A stretch of DNA of 43,223 nucleotides from Psychrobacillus vulpis (lineage in GTDB: Bacteria; Bacillota; Bacilli; Bacillales_A; Planococcaceae): contig NZ_VDGI01000026.1 in assembly GCF_006861825.1 (NCBI RefSeq), forward strand, positions 40,056 through 83,278, written 5' to 3'. The notes beneath the pieces are model-generated. The model saw only the letters and a list, made by a program, of their open reading frames with translations, was not told the origin of the DNA and made no database searches. The position numbers and the translations under genes are program-made. Shown here in pieces: positions 23,945 through 32,496 of this stretch (position 1 is the first letter of the stretch; each line of letters starts with the position of its first letter).

Positions 23945-25396
23945 TTACTCTTCTTTTTTTAGATTTAAGAAATTACTAATTACCTTTACATATTCTTTTT
24001 TTGGATATTTCTTATATAATTCACTTGATAATCGAATCGGGTCGCCAAAAAAGTATCGCTCATATTGGGTTTGTCTTGTTCCAAATGAACTCATTGTTAG
24101 GTCCCAAGCCAAACGAAATATTTTTACACGTTCCTCTGCGGTCTTAGTTGCTCCTTGAAGATAGTAATCTAAGTCATTTCTAATAGTAGAATGAAATGCT
24201 TTTTCGGTTGGTAATGTAATCATTCCACTAGCTCCGATTAGCTGGATGATTTCAGTGAAACGAGGATAGATTTTAGGGAAAATGTTACCAGCAACTTGAA
24301 GCGGGAAAATTTCTGGCCGCATATATCCCCATTCATCTAATTTTGCGTTATTTTCCGATTTTTCTAATAAGGCTTTCATCGTTTCTAGACCAATGATGAT
24401 TTCTGACATCTTTTCTTGAATATGTTGATACTCGCTAATATTAATCGTTTCGATAAGAAGCTCAGCAATACCTAAGACGAATTCTGTTTTTACAATTTGT
24501 CTAGTCAATACTTGGTGCTTAGTAAAGGGATGGAAAGAGCTTTGAATTGGGAAAACTTCGGCTACTTCCGCATTGTTGTAATAAAATACCCTATTCCAAG
24601 GTACTAATACATTGTCAAAGACAACGATAGAATCCATTTCTTCGAACCGCGAGCTTAATGGATGATTAAAAGAAGATTGGCCTCCGATGAATGTATCCCT
24701 ACAAATAAATTTTAATCCTTTCGTGTTAGAAGGGATAGAAAAAGCAAAAGCTTCATCTTCATTAAATAGAAATTTACCAACGCTAAATACTAATACTTCA
24801 TCTGTTAAACCACCTTGCGTAGCAAGAAGACGGGCACCTTTAATGATGATTCCTTCTTCATTTTTATCAATAACTTTTGCGGCGATTGGCTCACCGGTCT
24901 CTTCATAGTAGATATAGGAACGATTCACTTGTGGGGAAATAAAGGTATGTGTAAACGACAGGTCACTTTCCCTGGCCATTTCATAAAATGCTTGTAGATT
25001 ATTTGGAAAACATTTGTCCTTATTATTTAAAAAGGATGCTGAAGAGGCAAAGCTCATTAAAACAGTGTTCAAATAATCTGGGCTTCTTCCCATGATACCT
25101 CCTGAATACCTAGCCCAATGTTCATTCATCTTTCTTCTTCTTATTAAGTCTTCTTTCGTTTTTGGTTGCAAATAGGAAAGACCAATAAGTTCTCCTGATA
25201 CTGGGGAAATAAAAGTCATCTCATCTTTTATTTTTGGGTCAAATTGCAAATCATAAAGAGCCGCTTTGGACTGAATAAGTCCCTTGAAGGCAGGGTGTTC
25301 AGAGAGCAACCCCTCAATTTTTTCACCGTCGTACCAAATTTCATTATTTAGCTGATTTAATCGGTTAATATAATCTTTTCCATTAATAGCCCCCAT
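23945..25396 (-). CDS. HpaB-type flavin-dependent aromatic hydroxylase (4-hydroxyphenylacetate 3-monooxygenase family)
   Basis: The 483-residue protein has the acyl-CoA-dehydrogenase-like fold of HpaB oxygenase components. Signatures are MNEHWARYSGGIMGRSPDYLN near residues 89-109, KGARLLATQGG near 183, FDNVLVPWNRVF near 262 and LIGASGMITLPTE near 394. These enzymes use free reduced FAD from a separate reductase (HpaC) to hydroxylate phenols ortho to the hydroxyl. No HpaC-like gene is adjacent, so a reductase elsewhere is required. The substrate may differ (B. subtilis YoaI is a relative). The ATG follows GGGGAG. Single-gene unit. Confidence 0.88.
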   Translation of the reverse strand: MGAINGKDYINRLNQLNNEIWYDGEKIEGLLSEHPAFKGLIQSKAALYDLQFDPKIKDEMTFISPVSGELIGLSYLQPKTKEDLIRRRKMNEHWARYSGGIMGRSPDYLNTVLMSFASSASFLNNKDKCFPNNLQAFYEMARESDLSFTHTFISPQVNRSYIYYEETGEPIAAKVIDKNEEGIIIKGARLLATQGGLTDEVLVFSVGKFLFNEDEAFAFSIPSNTKGLKFICRDTFIGGQSSFNHPLSSRFEEMDSIVVFDNVLVPWNRVFYYNNAEVAEVFPIQSSFHPFTKHQVLTRQIVKTEFVLGIAELLIETINISEYQHIQEKMSEIIIGLETMKALLEKSENNAKLDEWGYMRPEIFPLQVAGNIFPKIYPRFTEIIQLIGASGMITLPTEKAFHSTIRNDLDYYLQGATKTAEERVKIFRLAWDLTMSSFGTRQTQYERYFFGDPIRLSSELYKKYPKKEYVKVISNFLNLKKEE

Positions 25397-25604
25397 GTTT
25401 CACTCCCCAATGTAAATCGATATTTCTAAAAAAATATTCAAGCTGTTTAAAAGTTAAGTCGTTCAATATTTTATTAGTATTACTAAAATTAATCTATGTA
25501 AATAGAGCAGACTAATATTCCATCTTTACTATTGGGTCATTTTAGTGAAACAGGGATTTGTTACTTTATTCAAAAATTAACGTCTAACTAGAAAGGTGAT
25601 AATA

Positions 25605-25982
25605 ATGAAAAAGTTATTTTTTTTATTCGTCGTAGTTGGCTTCATATTAGTTGGATGCTCGCAAGAACATAAGAATAAAATAAGTGAATTTTCATCTGAA
25701 AGCAGTTCTGAAACGGTCATCACCACTAAAGTGAAGTCCTTAGAACTAATAGAAACAGAAGAAAAAGACATTTTTACAAAAGCAGTAAGCCATTCAAAAA
25801 AAGAGCCAGGCATTGTCAATATGACAAATCCGCAGTATCAATTCAGCATCGATGATGAATCTTATTTTCTCTGGATAACTGAAGTTTCTGGAACAATAAT
25901 GAACACAAAAGACACACACACGATTTATTCACTGTCCAGTAGTTCAGTCAAAGAAATTTATGCGTTTGTTAATAAAGGTTAA
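25605..25982 (+). CDS. Putative lipoprotein
   Basis: The 125-residue product has a lipoprotein signal with lipobox LVGC near residues 15-18. A Ser/Glu-rich linker and a small mixed domain ending in YFLWITEVSGTIMNTKDTHTIYSL follow. It recalls the YhfM-type lipoproteins of B. subtilis, but the similarity is from memory. The ATG at 25605 follows GAAAGGTG by 7 bases; the upstream GTG (25596) is part of that ribosome site. The protein would be anchored on the outer face of the membrane. A terminator follows 24 bases after the stop. Confidence 0.75.
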   Translation: MKKLFFLFVVVGFILVGCSQEHKNKISEFSSESSSETVITTKVKSLELIETEEKDIFTKAVSHSKKEPGIVNMTNPQYQFSIDDESYFLWITEVSGTIMNTKDTHTIYSLSSSSVKEIYAFVNKG

Positions 25983-26005
25983 AAATATTTCTCTTCAACT
26001 CACGA

Positions 26006-26050
26006 AGCTTTAGTAGGAGATCATTGAGGTGCTACTGAAGCTCTTTTTTT
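26006..26050 (+). terminator. Terminator after the lipoprotein gene
   Basis: AGCTTTAGTAG and CTACTGAAGCT pair (11 bp, one G-T), then C and T7. Confidence 0.85.
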
Positions 26051-26128
26051 ATTGATTAACTAAAGTTGAGCAAAAAATGTTGAATAATAATATTTTAGTT
26101 TACAAAATAATCATTTAATTATAAAATA

Positions 26129-26148
26129 ATGATTGATTAATCAATCAT
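26129..26148. promoter_or_regulatory. TetR operator, copy 1
   Basis: ATGATTGATTAATCAATCAT is a perfect 20-base palindrome ending 21 bases before the TetR start codon; it implies autoregulation. Confidence 0.8.
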
Positions 26149-26169
26149 ATATATAAAGGGGTTATCTTA

Positions 26170-26769
26170 ATGGCAGCTTCCGATTCCCAACAGCAGAAGA
26201 TGAAGGCAAAACGACAAAGAATCTTGGATGAGGCAATAGAGCTTTTCTCGGAGCATGGTTACAATGATACAACGATTGCAAAGGTGGCTAAGGCTTCCGG
26301 TATCAGCTTCGGTAGTGTCTTCACTTACTTTTCTACAAAAGAAGAATTGTTCCACTGTGCTGTGATTGAGCCTTTAGGGCAAATAACAGATGTGATGATG
26401 AATTTTGACCCTGAAGCGGAAGATCCGCTTGCTGAACTTGAACGGATTGTAAAGACTCATATCAAATTGTTTGCGAAGTTAAGCACTTATTTAAGTTTGG
26501 TGGTTCAAGTCATAGGACACGATTCCCGCTTTTCAGAGCAGTTTGAGGAGTTAAATCGCTTCCATGATGCTTTCTGCCTCAAGCTTTCAAAACTTATTGA
26601 AAACGGCCAGGTGAAAGGTCAATTAATTCAAACTGACTCGATGTATGCGGCATACAGTTATATGAGTTTATTGCTTGGGTTGAGATTGATGAGAACAGAT
26701 AATTTTGATCATGAAATTTGGGAGCAATTTGTTCCTTTTGCTTTGAATTTATTTGGACCGGCTCGCTAA
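26170..26769 (+). CDS. TetR-family repressor
   Basis: The 199-residue protein has the TetR N-terminal domain: QRILDEAIELFSEHGYNDTTIAKVAKASGISFGSVFTYF, spanning about residues 17-55, with the recognition helix at GISFGSVFTYF. The C-terminal ligand-binding region is helical. Two near-identical palindromes, one before this gene and one before the following MFS gene, indicate that it represses both itself and the transporter, the standard layout of drug-efflux regulators (for example YfiR/YfiS of B. subtilis). RBS AAAGGGG is 8 bases before the ATG. The regulator is intact although the pump is damaged. Confidence 0.9.
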   Translation: MAASDSQQQKMKAKRQRILDEAIELFSEHGYNDTTIAKVAKASGISFGSVFTYFSTKEELFHCAVIEPLGQITDVMMNFDPEAEDPLAELERIVKTHIKLFAKLSTYLSLVVQVIGHDSRFSEQFEELNRFHDAFCLKLSKLIENGQVKGQLIQTDSMYAAYSYMSLLLGLRLMRTDNFDHEIWEQFVPFALNLFGPAR

Positions 26770-26803
26770 ATAAGCTGCTGGTCAAATATTTTAAAATAAA
26801 AAC

Positions 26804-26819
26804 GATTGATTAATCAATC
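26804..26819. promoter_or_regulatory. TetR operator, copy 2
   Basis: GATTGATTAATCAATC, a perfect palindrome identical to the core of copy 1, just before the transporter. Confidence 0.8.
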
Positions 26820-26836
26820 AAAAAAGGGGTGTAAGA

Positions 26837-27939
26837 ATGAATTTCCTGTCATTCAGTAAAACAATTCAAGTAAGACTTGTGCTTCAATTTTTCGGCACAA
26901 TTGGGTCAATGAGTATCCTTCCATATATCCAATTATGAATTCAAGCTGGCTGAATGAACCATATATTACGTTCATTTTGTTTCTTTTAATATTTGTGTGT
27001 TCAGGCATGGCAAGTCCCGCCTATTCAGCCCTTATTATCGATGAAAGCAATCCTGAGAATCGAAGAGCAGTCTATACATTTTCTTATTGGCTTAATAACT
27101 TGGCGGGTGCCATTGGTGGTTTAATTGGCGCATTTTTATTCGAGGATTATTATTTTTATCTCTTCTTAGGAATGAGTATGATTGCATTGCTGACATTAAT
27201 AATAACGATTTTCTTTATTGAAGATCATTATGAGGTGGCTCAATCTAAAGTGGAACCAGAGAAAAAAAGATCAAAAGGGTCTTTATTTGAGGTTAGTAAG
27301 GTTTACATGGTAGTTATAAAGGATTATCGCTTTGGAGCTTTAGCATTGGCAAATCTATTAATTATTGCTGTTGAAGAACAGCTAACCAGCTTTATTGGCT
27401 TAAGGTTAACGGAAGATTTACCAAAACCAATTCCTTTACTGCCCTTTCTAGATGTGGATGTCGATGGATTTAATTTAGTCGGTATTCTGAAAGCTGAAAA
27501 CACCATTTTAGTAGTGTGCTTAACAGTAGTTGTTTCATTTTTGTTGAAACGATTAAAGGACCGTTCGGTTTTACTTGGAGGAATAGTTCTATTTTTCTGC
27601 GGCTATGCTGTCATCAGTTTTAATAGTGTTCCAATCGTGCTTATTCTGGCAATGTTTATTGCTACTTTAGGAGAATTGATGAATATACCTGTCAAGCAAG
27701 CTCTGTTAGCGAACATGGTTCCGGATCATGCAAGAAGTTCATATATGGCAGTATACGGGCTTTTGTCGATGGGAGGGTCACTCATGGCCGGTGTATTCAT
27801 CTTTTTGTATGGAAGGGTACCTTCATTTTTCCTGACAGCTGTATTTGTACTAATGGGAATCTTAACTTTCATTATATTTTGGAGGTTGACGAAAACAGAA
27901 GCAACGTCTCAACATATAAATAAAGTTAAAATTGGCTGA
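26837..27939 (+). pseudogene. MFS drug-efflux transporter, N-terminal deletion and frameshift
   Basis: The first fragment starts at the ATG near 26837 after AGGGGTG and reads NFLSFSKTIQVRLVLQFFG and then SMSILPYIQ before TGA at 26936-26938. The remaining frame (26935-27939, 334 residues) contains the later membrane segments (SGMASPAYSALIIDESNPENRR, NLAGAIGGLIGAFLFE, and GELMNIPVKQALLANMVPDHAR at residues about 247-268). It lacks the region between transmembrane helix 1 and about helix 3, where an MFS protein needs roughly 60 more residues. The break probably arose by a deletion. An ATGA overlap at 26935 could allow re-initiation, but the product would lack essential helices. Confidence 0.8.
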
Positions 27940-27962
27940 AAAAAAAATAATGATTGAACGGT

Positions 27963-27995
27963 GGCTTTACTTCAATACGGAGTGAAGCCTTTTTC
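27963..27995 (+). terminator. Terminator after the MFS pseudogene
   Basis: GGCTTTACT and AGTGAAGCC pair (9 bp) followed by T5. Confidence 0.8.
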
Positions 27996-28002
27996 TAGTT
28001 TG

Positions 28003-28024
28003 TAAAGTGGTAGGTTAGTTTAAT
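28003..28024. repeat. Hairpin repeat copy, degenerate
   Basis: TAAAGTGGTAGGTTAGTTTAAT: the right half fits the family, the left arm is decayed. Confidence 0.4.
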
Positions 28025-28130
28025 AAGAAAGGAATACTAGAATGGTTTTAATGTTACAATTAATGAAAAATAATCCAATTTAAATTAGGGGGGAGTATTA
28101 TGAGGATATACACAGTAGAAAAAGAGAATT

Positions 28131-28533
28131 ATGTATAGAGTAAATTTATTCTTTTTAGTATTTTTCGTTTTGTTAGCAGGTTGTTCTAGACAAGAAACCA
28201 TTAAAGCTACTGGGGAAGGGGGAAGATTGGAAAGCACATGTGGTATACGAAGTGACCAATTCCGAACTCTATGATAGAGGAGGAATTGAATATACAGGAG
28301 ATGAAGAACTTATCTATGTCACTTATAAGGTAATTACTGGCCGCCTAGGCGGCCAGAGCGAGGAACTTTATCCCCAAGAAAAACAAACCGCGATATCTTT
28401 TGGGATGGGCTCAACTAACCATCCTCCAACTAAAGATGAAGTAGTTATTGAGTTAAATCATTCTTATATAGAAATTGAATGGTGGACTAAAACAGGGGAA
28501 TATGAAGAAAAAATTGACTTGAAAGTTAACTAA
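28131..28533 (+). pseudogene. Lipoprotein gene with frameshift
   Basis: The frame from 28131 gives a signal peptide with lipobox LAGC (FFLVFFVLLAGCSRQET) and then runs out of frame in the G/A run near 28215-28225 (GGGGAAGGGGGAAG). The continuation in the next frame is D-W-K-A-H followed by VVYEVTNSELYDRGG, and it stays open to 28533 with sensible composition. A one-base slip in the purine run would restore a protein of about 133 residues. A 12-codon reading (28100-28138) with a better ribosome site overlaps the start and may be a leader or an earlier frameshift. Family not recognised. Confidence 0.65.
28337..28356. repeat. 20-base GC-rich perfect palindrome
   Basis: CTGGCCGCCTAGGCGGCCAG lies inside the broken lipoprotein frame, in otherwise AT-rich DNA. 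Confidence 0.85.
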
Positions 28534-28669
28534 GTTTGAGAGGATTTTAATCAAGCTTTATTACAAACTATCAATCTTATTTTTAAAGCTAGATCTAAAA
28601 TTCCTTATTCAACAAACACATTGGATTAGCTAATGAGTTTGAAGTAAAGAGTAAATGGTGGTGATTATT

Positions 28670-28825
28670 ATGAAATTCTTAGGAGTTATTATTATTTTAT
28701 GGATTTTTTTATGGTCTATTACAAATACGTTAGAAAAGTTAACAGATAAGATTTTGGAGAAACAAGACAAGCAGTATAAAATATTAGAGGAAATAAAATC
28801 GAACTTAAATGATAAATTAGAATAG
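28670..28825 (+). CDS. Small membrane protein with a coiled-coil tail (51 aa)
   Basis: A 51-residue reading frame starts at ATG after GGTGGTGA. It has one membrane helix (FLGVIIILWIFLWSI, residues 3-17) followed by a charged heptad-like segment (LEKLTDKILEKQDKQYKILEEIKSNL). This plan is that of many small single-pass proteins of bacilli that interact through the cytoplasmic helix. No family is recognised. The preceding gene is broken and the next is also broken, so this peptide may be one of the few intact genes in this stretch. Confidence 0.6.
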   Translation: MKFLGVIIILWIFLWSITNTLEKLTDKILEKQDKQYKILEEIKSNLNDKLE

Positions 28826-28969
28826 AAGATTGAACTTTTTTTAAGGCCTATTAATGCGATTCCTTCTGAAACTAATGTGGCAGGCTCTTCTGAAGTTATA
28901 CTGGGTGTTCCTCATGATAAAAAAGCATTTTTCCTTTCCTTTTTTATATAATGGAAAGGGGGGACAATT

Positions 28970-29582
28970 ATGAATCAAATTATATACTTATTTAGGCATG
29001 GAGAGACCGTTTTTAATACATAAGGATGTTATCAAGGAGAACTTGATTCGCCATTAACTGAGGATGGAATAAATCAGGTCAAATTGAATGCTAGAATGTT
29101 GAAGAGTTTTATAGATAATCCACAGGAGTGGCAAGTTATCTCTAGTCCACTTGGGAGAGCTTTAGAAAGCACCAAAATCATTTGTGAAACAATAGATTAT
29201 GATTTTAGTAAGGTGAAAATAGACACTCGTTTAAGTGAAGTTGCTGTAGGATCATGGGCTGGATTAACAATAAATGAAATTGAAGCTTCTTGGCCAAATA
29301 ATATGGAGAACACAGATATATATATATAAATGGTATTTTAACTCTCCTGATGGAGAAAGTTATGAGGCTGTCGCGAACAGGATATCTAGTTGGCTTTTAG
29401 ACATAGTAAATATTCCTAAAGTTATCGTAGTTTCTCACGGGCTTACAGGAAGGATATTACGCGGGATATACGGTAATTTTAAGAAAGAAGATGCATTAAT
29501 GCTTGAGGTATCTCAAAATACCTTCTTTAAATTAACCGATCAAAAGATTCAAAGAGTGTGTTCGGAATTCGAAGTTTTTTAG
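28970..29582 (+). pseudogene. Histidine phosphatase (phosphoglycerate-mutase-like), broken by a stop and a frameshift
   Basis: From the ATG at 28970 the frame reads NQIIYLFRHGETVFNT, the RHG active-site motif, and then meets TAA at 29021. It continues as GCYQGELDSPLTEDG, followed by SSPLGRALESTKII. A second break lies in an AT repeat at about 29316-29328, after which the next frame gives DGESYEAVANRISSWL and VIVVSHGLTGRILRG, the second catalytic His. All conserved blocks are therefore present but split. About 203 residues would be expected. A stem CCTTTCC/GGAAAGG lies just upstream (28934-28957). Confidence 0.88.
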
Positions 29583-29656
29583 GAAAGTACTAGTGATTTA
29601 GATGTTAGATAAAGTTAGGAACAAAGTACGCATTTTCTAATAAAGGGAGAAAACTC

Positions 29657-30169
29657 ATGAATAAATTTGTAAATGACAAACTGAATGAAACGAGAAATAA
29701 CCTATTAAAGGAGATTACTGTATTAAGTGATGCTCAATTTAATAGTAAGATTGACATGAATATGTGGAGTATAGCTCAAGTATGTCATCACTTAGTTTTA
29801 GTGGAAGAAGCATCTTTAAAGGCTATTGCATGGGGGTTAAATCAAGTTGATAGTACTCAAAAAGAGCGTAAAAAAGTTCAACTTATATTGGAGAGAACAA
29901 AAAAGATGAAAGCTCCAAAAATCGTTGAACCAGATGTAGAGCCATTTGAAATTCAGCAAGTCATTGATTTGTTAAACGATTCTAGAAAAAAAATCATGAA
30001 TTTTCTTAGTACAATAAAAGATAAATCCATATTGGCGGAAAAATCAGTGATGCATCCTGCTTTAGGTGAATTACCTCTTGATCAATGGATTGAACAGATT
30101 TACTTGCATGAACTGCGACACATAGAACAAATAAGAGAAATAAAATTAATATTAGATTCGAAGCACTAA
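29657..30169 (+). CDS. DinB-family protein
   Basis: The 170-residue four-helix protein has NMWSIAQVCHHLVLVEEAS near residues 34-52 and a late IYLHELRHIEQI near 147-158. The three His positions typical of DinB/YfiT metal sites are at 43/44, 150 and 154. DinB-like proteins include thiol transferases (bacillithiol, BstA-like) and many uncharacterised members; the exact activity is unknown. RBS AAAGGGAG precedes the ATG. A degenerate hairpin repeat follows 50 bases downstream. Single-gene unit. Confidence 0.82.
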   Translation: MNKFVNDKLNETRNNLLKEITVLSDAQFNSKIDMNMWSIAQVCHHLVLVEEASLKAIAWGLNQVDSTQKERKKVQLILERTKKMKAPKIVEPDVEPFEIQQVIDLLNDSRKKIMNFLSTIKDKSILAEKSVMHPALGELPLDQWIEQIYLHELRHIEQIREIKLILDSKH

Positions 30170-30220
30170 AATCATAGTAATAAACGGGTCCTTTCTGGAA
30201 CATAAAGTTCGTCATGCTTA

Positions 30221-30246
30221 TTCAACTGAAGAGGTAGGTTAATTCA
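30221..30246. repeat. Hairpin repeat copy
   Basis: TTCAACTGAAGAGGTAGGTT plus AATTCA: arms TGAA/TTCA and AACT/AATT partly pair; an altered member of the family. Confidence 0.45.
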
Positions 30247-30261
30247 CTAAGTATTCAATTA

Positions 30262-30663
30262 TTATTCCATATATAAATTGATTGTGTCATTTGTCACTAT
30301 TTCTTTACCTATTGCTTGAATATATAAATGGTCATGTAGGTATGGCTTATCTATGTTCCAAGTTAAAGAAAAGTTATTATCAATTTGATTTTCTTGAATG
30401 TCATATCCAATAAGTTTTCTTTCTGTCCATGTTTGAGTACCTGTTGGAATCAACCAGAATAAGATGGTTTCTGTATTTTCTGCTTCAACATGAAATGTTA
30501 TTTTCTCTGTTCCTTTTGGGATCTGTACCCAAATTCCGTCTTTTGGATAGTCTGTATATATACTTTTAATTTCGGGTTTGGATGATGTAATAGGACTTAC
30601 TTGACTAATAAATGGTTGAAATGCCGTTAAGATATTTAAAGCAAGAAAAAATTTCAATATCAT
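30262..30663 (-). CDS. Secreted protein of unknown function (133 aa)
   Basis: The product starts at the ATG at 30663, six bases after GAGGTG; a longer reading from 30690 would include that site. It begins with an export signal (ILKFFLALNILTAFQPFIS) without a lipobox Cys. The mature domain of about 105 residues looks like a beta sandwich (GIWVQIPKGTEKITFHVEAENTE, then ETILFWLIPTGT and LTWNIDKPYLHDHLYIQAIG). It resembles an extracellular Ig-like or carbohydrate-binding fold, but I do not recognise the family. The gene converges on the DinB gene. Confidence 0.7.
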   Translation of the reverse strand: MILKFFLALNILTAFQPFISQVSPITSSKPEIKSIYTDYPKDGIWVQIPKGTEKITFHVEAENTETILFWLIPTGTQTWTERKLIGYDIQENQIDNNFSLTWNIDKPYLHDHLYIQAIGKEIVTNDTINLYME

Positions 30664-30690
30664 TAATTTCACCTCAAAAGTAGTATTCAC

Positions 30691-31014
30691 CTTACAAGGA
30701 TTTATATGTGTTATTCAATTCCCGTGAAAATATTCAACTAACATGGGCTTTACTTAAAGAAGTTGATTGGCTTTCAACAGGCAATTTAAAATATTTAAAA
30801 GGGGCAGAAGGCACAAAAATCTTGTCAGAGGACATATTAATTGGTTTATAGTGGATTATTAAACAAATAATAAAATATATTAATATAAATTAATGAATAA
30901 AATAAAAATCACCTTTTCATTTTTTGAAAAGGTGATTTTTAGGATTGTAGAACCTATAAAACTCTTATTACTTCTTAATACATTCTCTTAGGCAATTAAT
31001 ACACATTTAATAGT
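30691..31014. other. Intergenic region with a possible coding remnant
   Basis: On the plus strand about 30712-30851 reads without stops, ending in LKEVDWLSTGNLKYLKGAEG and then LSEDILIGL before TAG. It has no start or ribosome site and is probably a decayed gene end of unknown family. A bidirectional terminator follows at 30906. Confidence 0.4.
30906..30943. terminator. Bidirectional terminator
   Basis: AAAAATCACCTTTTC and GAAAAGGTGATTTTT pair perfectly with a 6-base loop; T runs on both strands. On the minus strand it lies after the sensor kinase gene. Confidence 0.9.
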
Positions 31015-32496
31015 TTATTCAATAGGCAACATGAGTCGAAATATAGTTTCATGCGGTGAGGTTGATATTAAGAACAATTCACAATTATTAGCTTCAGCAA
31101 GTAATCGACTTAAAGGTAACCCAAGCCCTAATCCTTGCTTCTTCTTTCTTTTGCTATCTCCTCGATAATATCGTTCAAAAATATAAGGAATTTCTTGTTC
31201 TGCAATACCTTTACCATTATCTAATATATCAAGGTATAACTTTTTTTCTTCCATATTGAGGCTTATAATGATTTTAGTAGCCTCTGCTCCTGCACTATTC
31301 ATTAAGAGGTTAAGTAGAATTTGCTTCATCTGACCTCTGTCAGCTACTATTTTCAGTGGTTTGATTAAAGGAGAGATATCAATGTCTATATCTTTAAAAC
31401 CTTCTATGGAATGAACCTGTTGGATTACTTCTTCTATTACATCCGAGAGAGATAATAAGACAAACTCTCCATTAATTGTGCTAGATTCTAATGACGCAAA
31501 ATCTAATAAATCTTCTACCATTTTTTGCATTCTTTTAGCTTCTTCTAATGTTGTTACTAAAAATTGATCTGCTGTTTCCCCTGTGACAACGCCTTCTTGG
31601 ACGGCTTGAATCATACCACGAATCGAAGTAACAGGGGTCCTTAATTCGTGAGAAACTCCTGCAAGTAAATCTGTTCTCATTTGTTCAAGTTGTTGCAAAC
31701 GCTTCGTCATCATCTTAAAAGAAGAAAATAGTTGTTGTAGTTCAGCTTCTTTTACTTTCGTTGCTGATGGTAGGTTCGGAGAGTAATCCCCTTCCGAGAC
31801 TTGTATTGCAGCTTCCGTTAATTGATGTAAGGGACGAGTTAATTTTCTTGAAAGGTGATATATTACAAGCCAACCTCCAAATGCGATTCCCAAAATAATT
31901 AGTACGAGAAAGCTATAAGTTTCGATATTATCTAAAAATATTTCTGGTGAAGGGGTACTTAAATATAAAGCTCCTATCACTTCGCCCTCTTTACTTAGAG
32001 GGATACCTACACGTAGCCATGTAACACCCTTGAGTTTTATTTTTTCTTTAGTAGAATTCCCGCCTAGCACACTTTCAATAGTAGAAGGTGTTTCAACAAG
32101 ATTCTCGGGTAATGATATATCTAGACTAGAAAAGTTAACAAGATTGTGACCCTCTTCATTAAAAACTTGCATATAATCTTGAGCAACCGGACGTGCTACT
32201 TCCGTTGCTATAGCGGGTGTAGAAGGTACAGCAGGTGTGAAAGGTAATGGATCTTGTTGAAAATTTGGTTGTGATTGTATTATATCTATAGCACGTAAAT
32301 ATGAATCACTAAGTTGTTCAGCTCTTGCCTGTAGTATTTGAAAATTTTGTTTATTTTCGTTTACTTTTAGCCATACACCAGCGACAGTCCCTAAAAAGAT
32401 AAGAATGGCTATTAACACTCCCGTATATCTACGAGTCCAAAAACGCAGTAAAGGGATACTTTTATCAGACTGTAAGCTAGTTAACACGTAGCACAT
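31015..32496 (-). CDS. Sensor histidine kinase with extracytoplasmic sensor and HAMP domain
   Basis: The roughly 494-residue kinase has a first membrane helix (GVLIAILIFLGTVAGVWL). An extracytoplasmic domain of about 150 residues includes a TP-rich linker (PFTPAVPSTPAIATEVA). A second helix (FLVLIILGIAFGGWLVIY), HAMP (LTRPLHQLTEAA), HisKA (LLAGVSHELRTPVTSIRG) and HATPase (DNGKGI, FERYYRGDS, QGLGLGLPL) complete it. The start at 32496 overlaps the regulator stop by 20 bases (GTG at 32485-32487 is an alternative). A frame open to 32580 runs inside the regulator and is not expected to be used. Its partner is the regulator directly upstream. The signal may concern the divergently encoded TP-rich peptide, whose TP motifs resemble the sensor linker. 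Confidence 0.88.
   Translation of the reverse strand: MCYVLTSLQSDKSIPLLRFWTRRYTGVLIAILIFLGTVAGVWLKVNENKQNFQILQARAEQLSDSYLRAIDIIQSQPNFQQDPLPFTPAVPSTPAIATEVARPVAQDYMQVFNEEGHNLVNFSSLDISLPENLVETPSTIESVLGGNSTKEKIKLKGVTWLRVGIPLSKEGEVIGALYLSTPSPEIFLDNIETYSFLVLIILGIAFGGWLVIYHLSRKLTRPLHQLTEAAIQVSEGDYSPNLPSATKVKEAELQQLFSSFKMMTKRLQQLEQMRTDLLAGVSHELRTPVTSIRGMIQAVQEGVVTGETADQFLVTTLEEAKRMQKMVEDLLDFASLESSTINGEFVLLSLSDVIEEVIQQVHSIEGFKDIDIDISPLIKPLKIVADRGQMKQILLNLLMNSAGAEATKIIISLNMEEKKLYLDILDNGKGIAEQEIPYIFERYYRGDSKRKKKQGLGLGLPLSRLLAEANNCELFLISTSPHETIFRLMLPIE

Noticed and set aside
30006-30215. Hydrophobic minus-strand frame opposite the DinB gene
   Set aside because: Antisense shadow of a clear family gene; no ribosome site.
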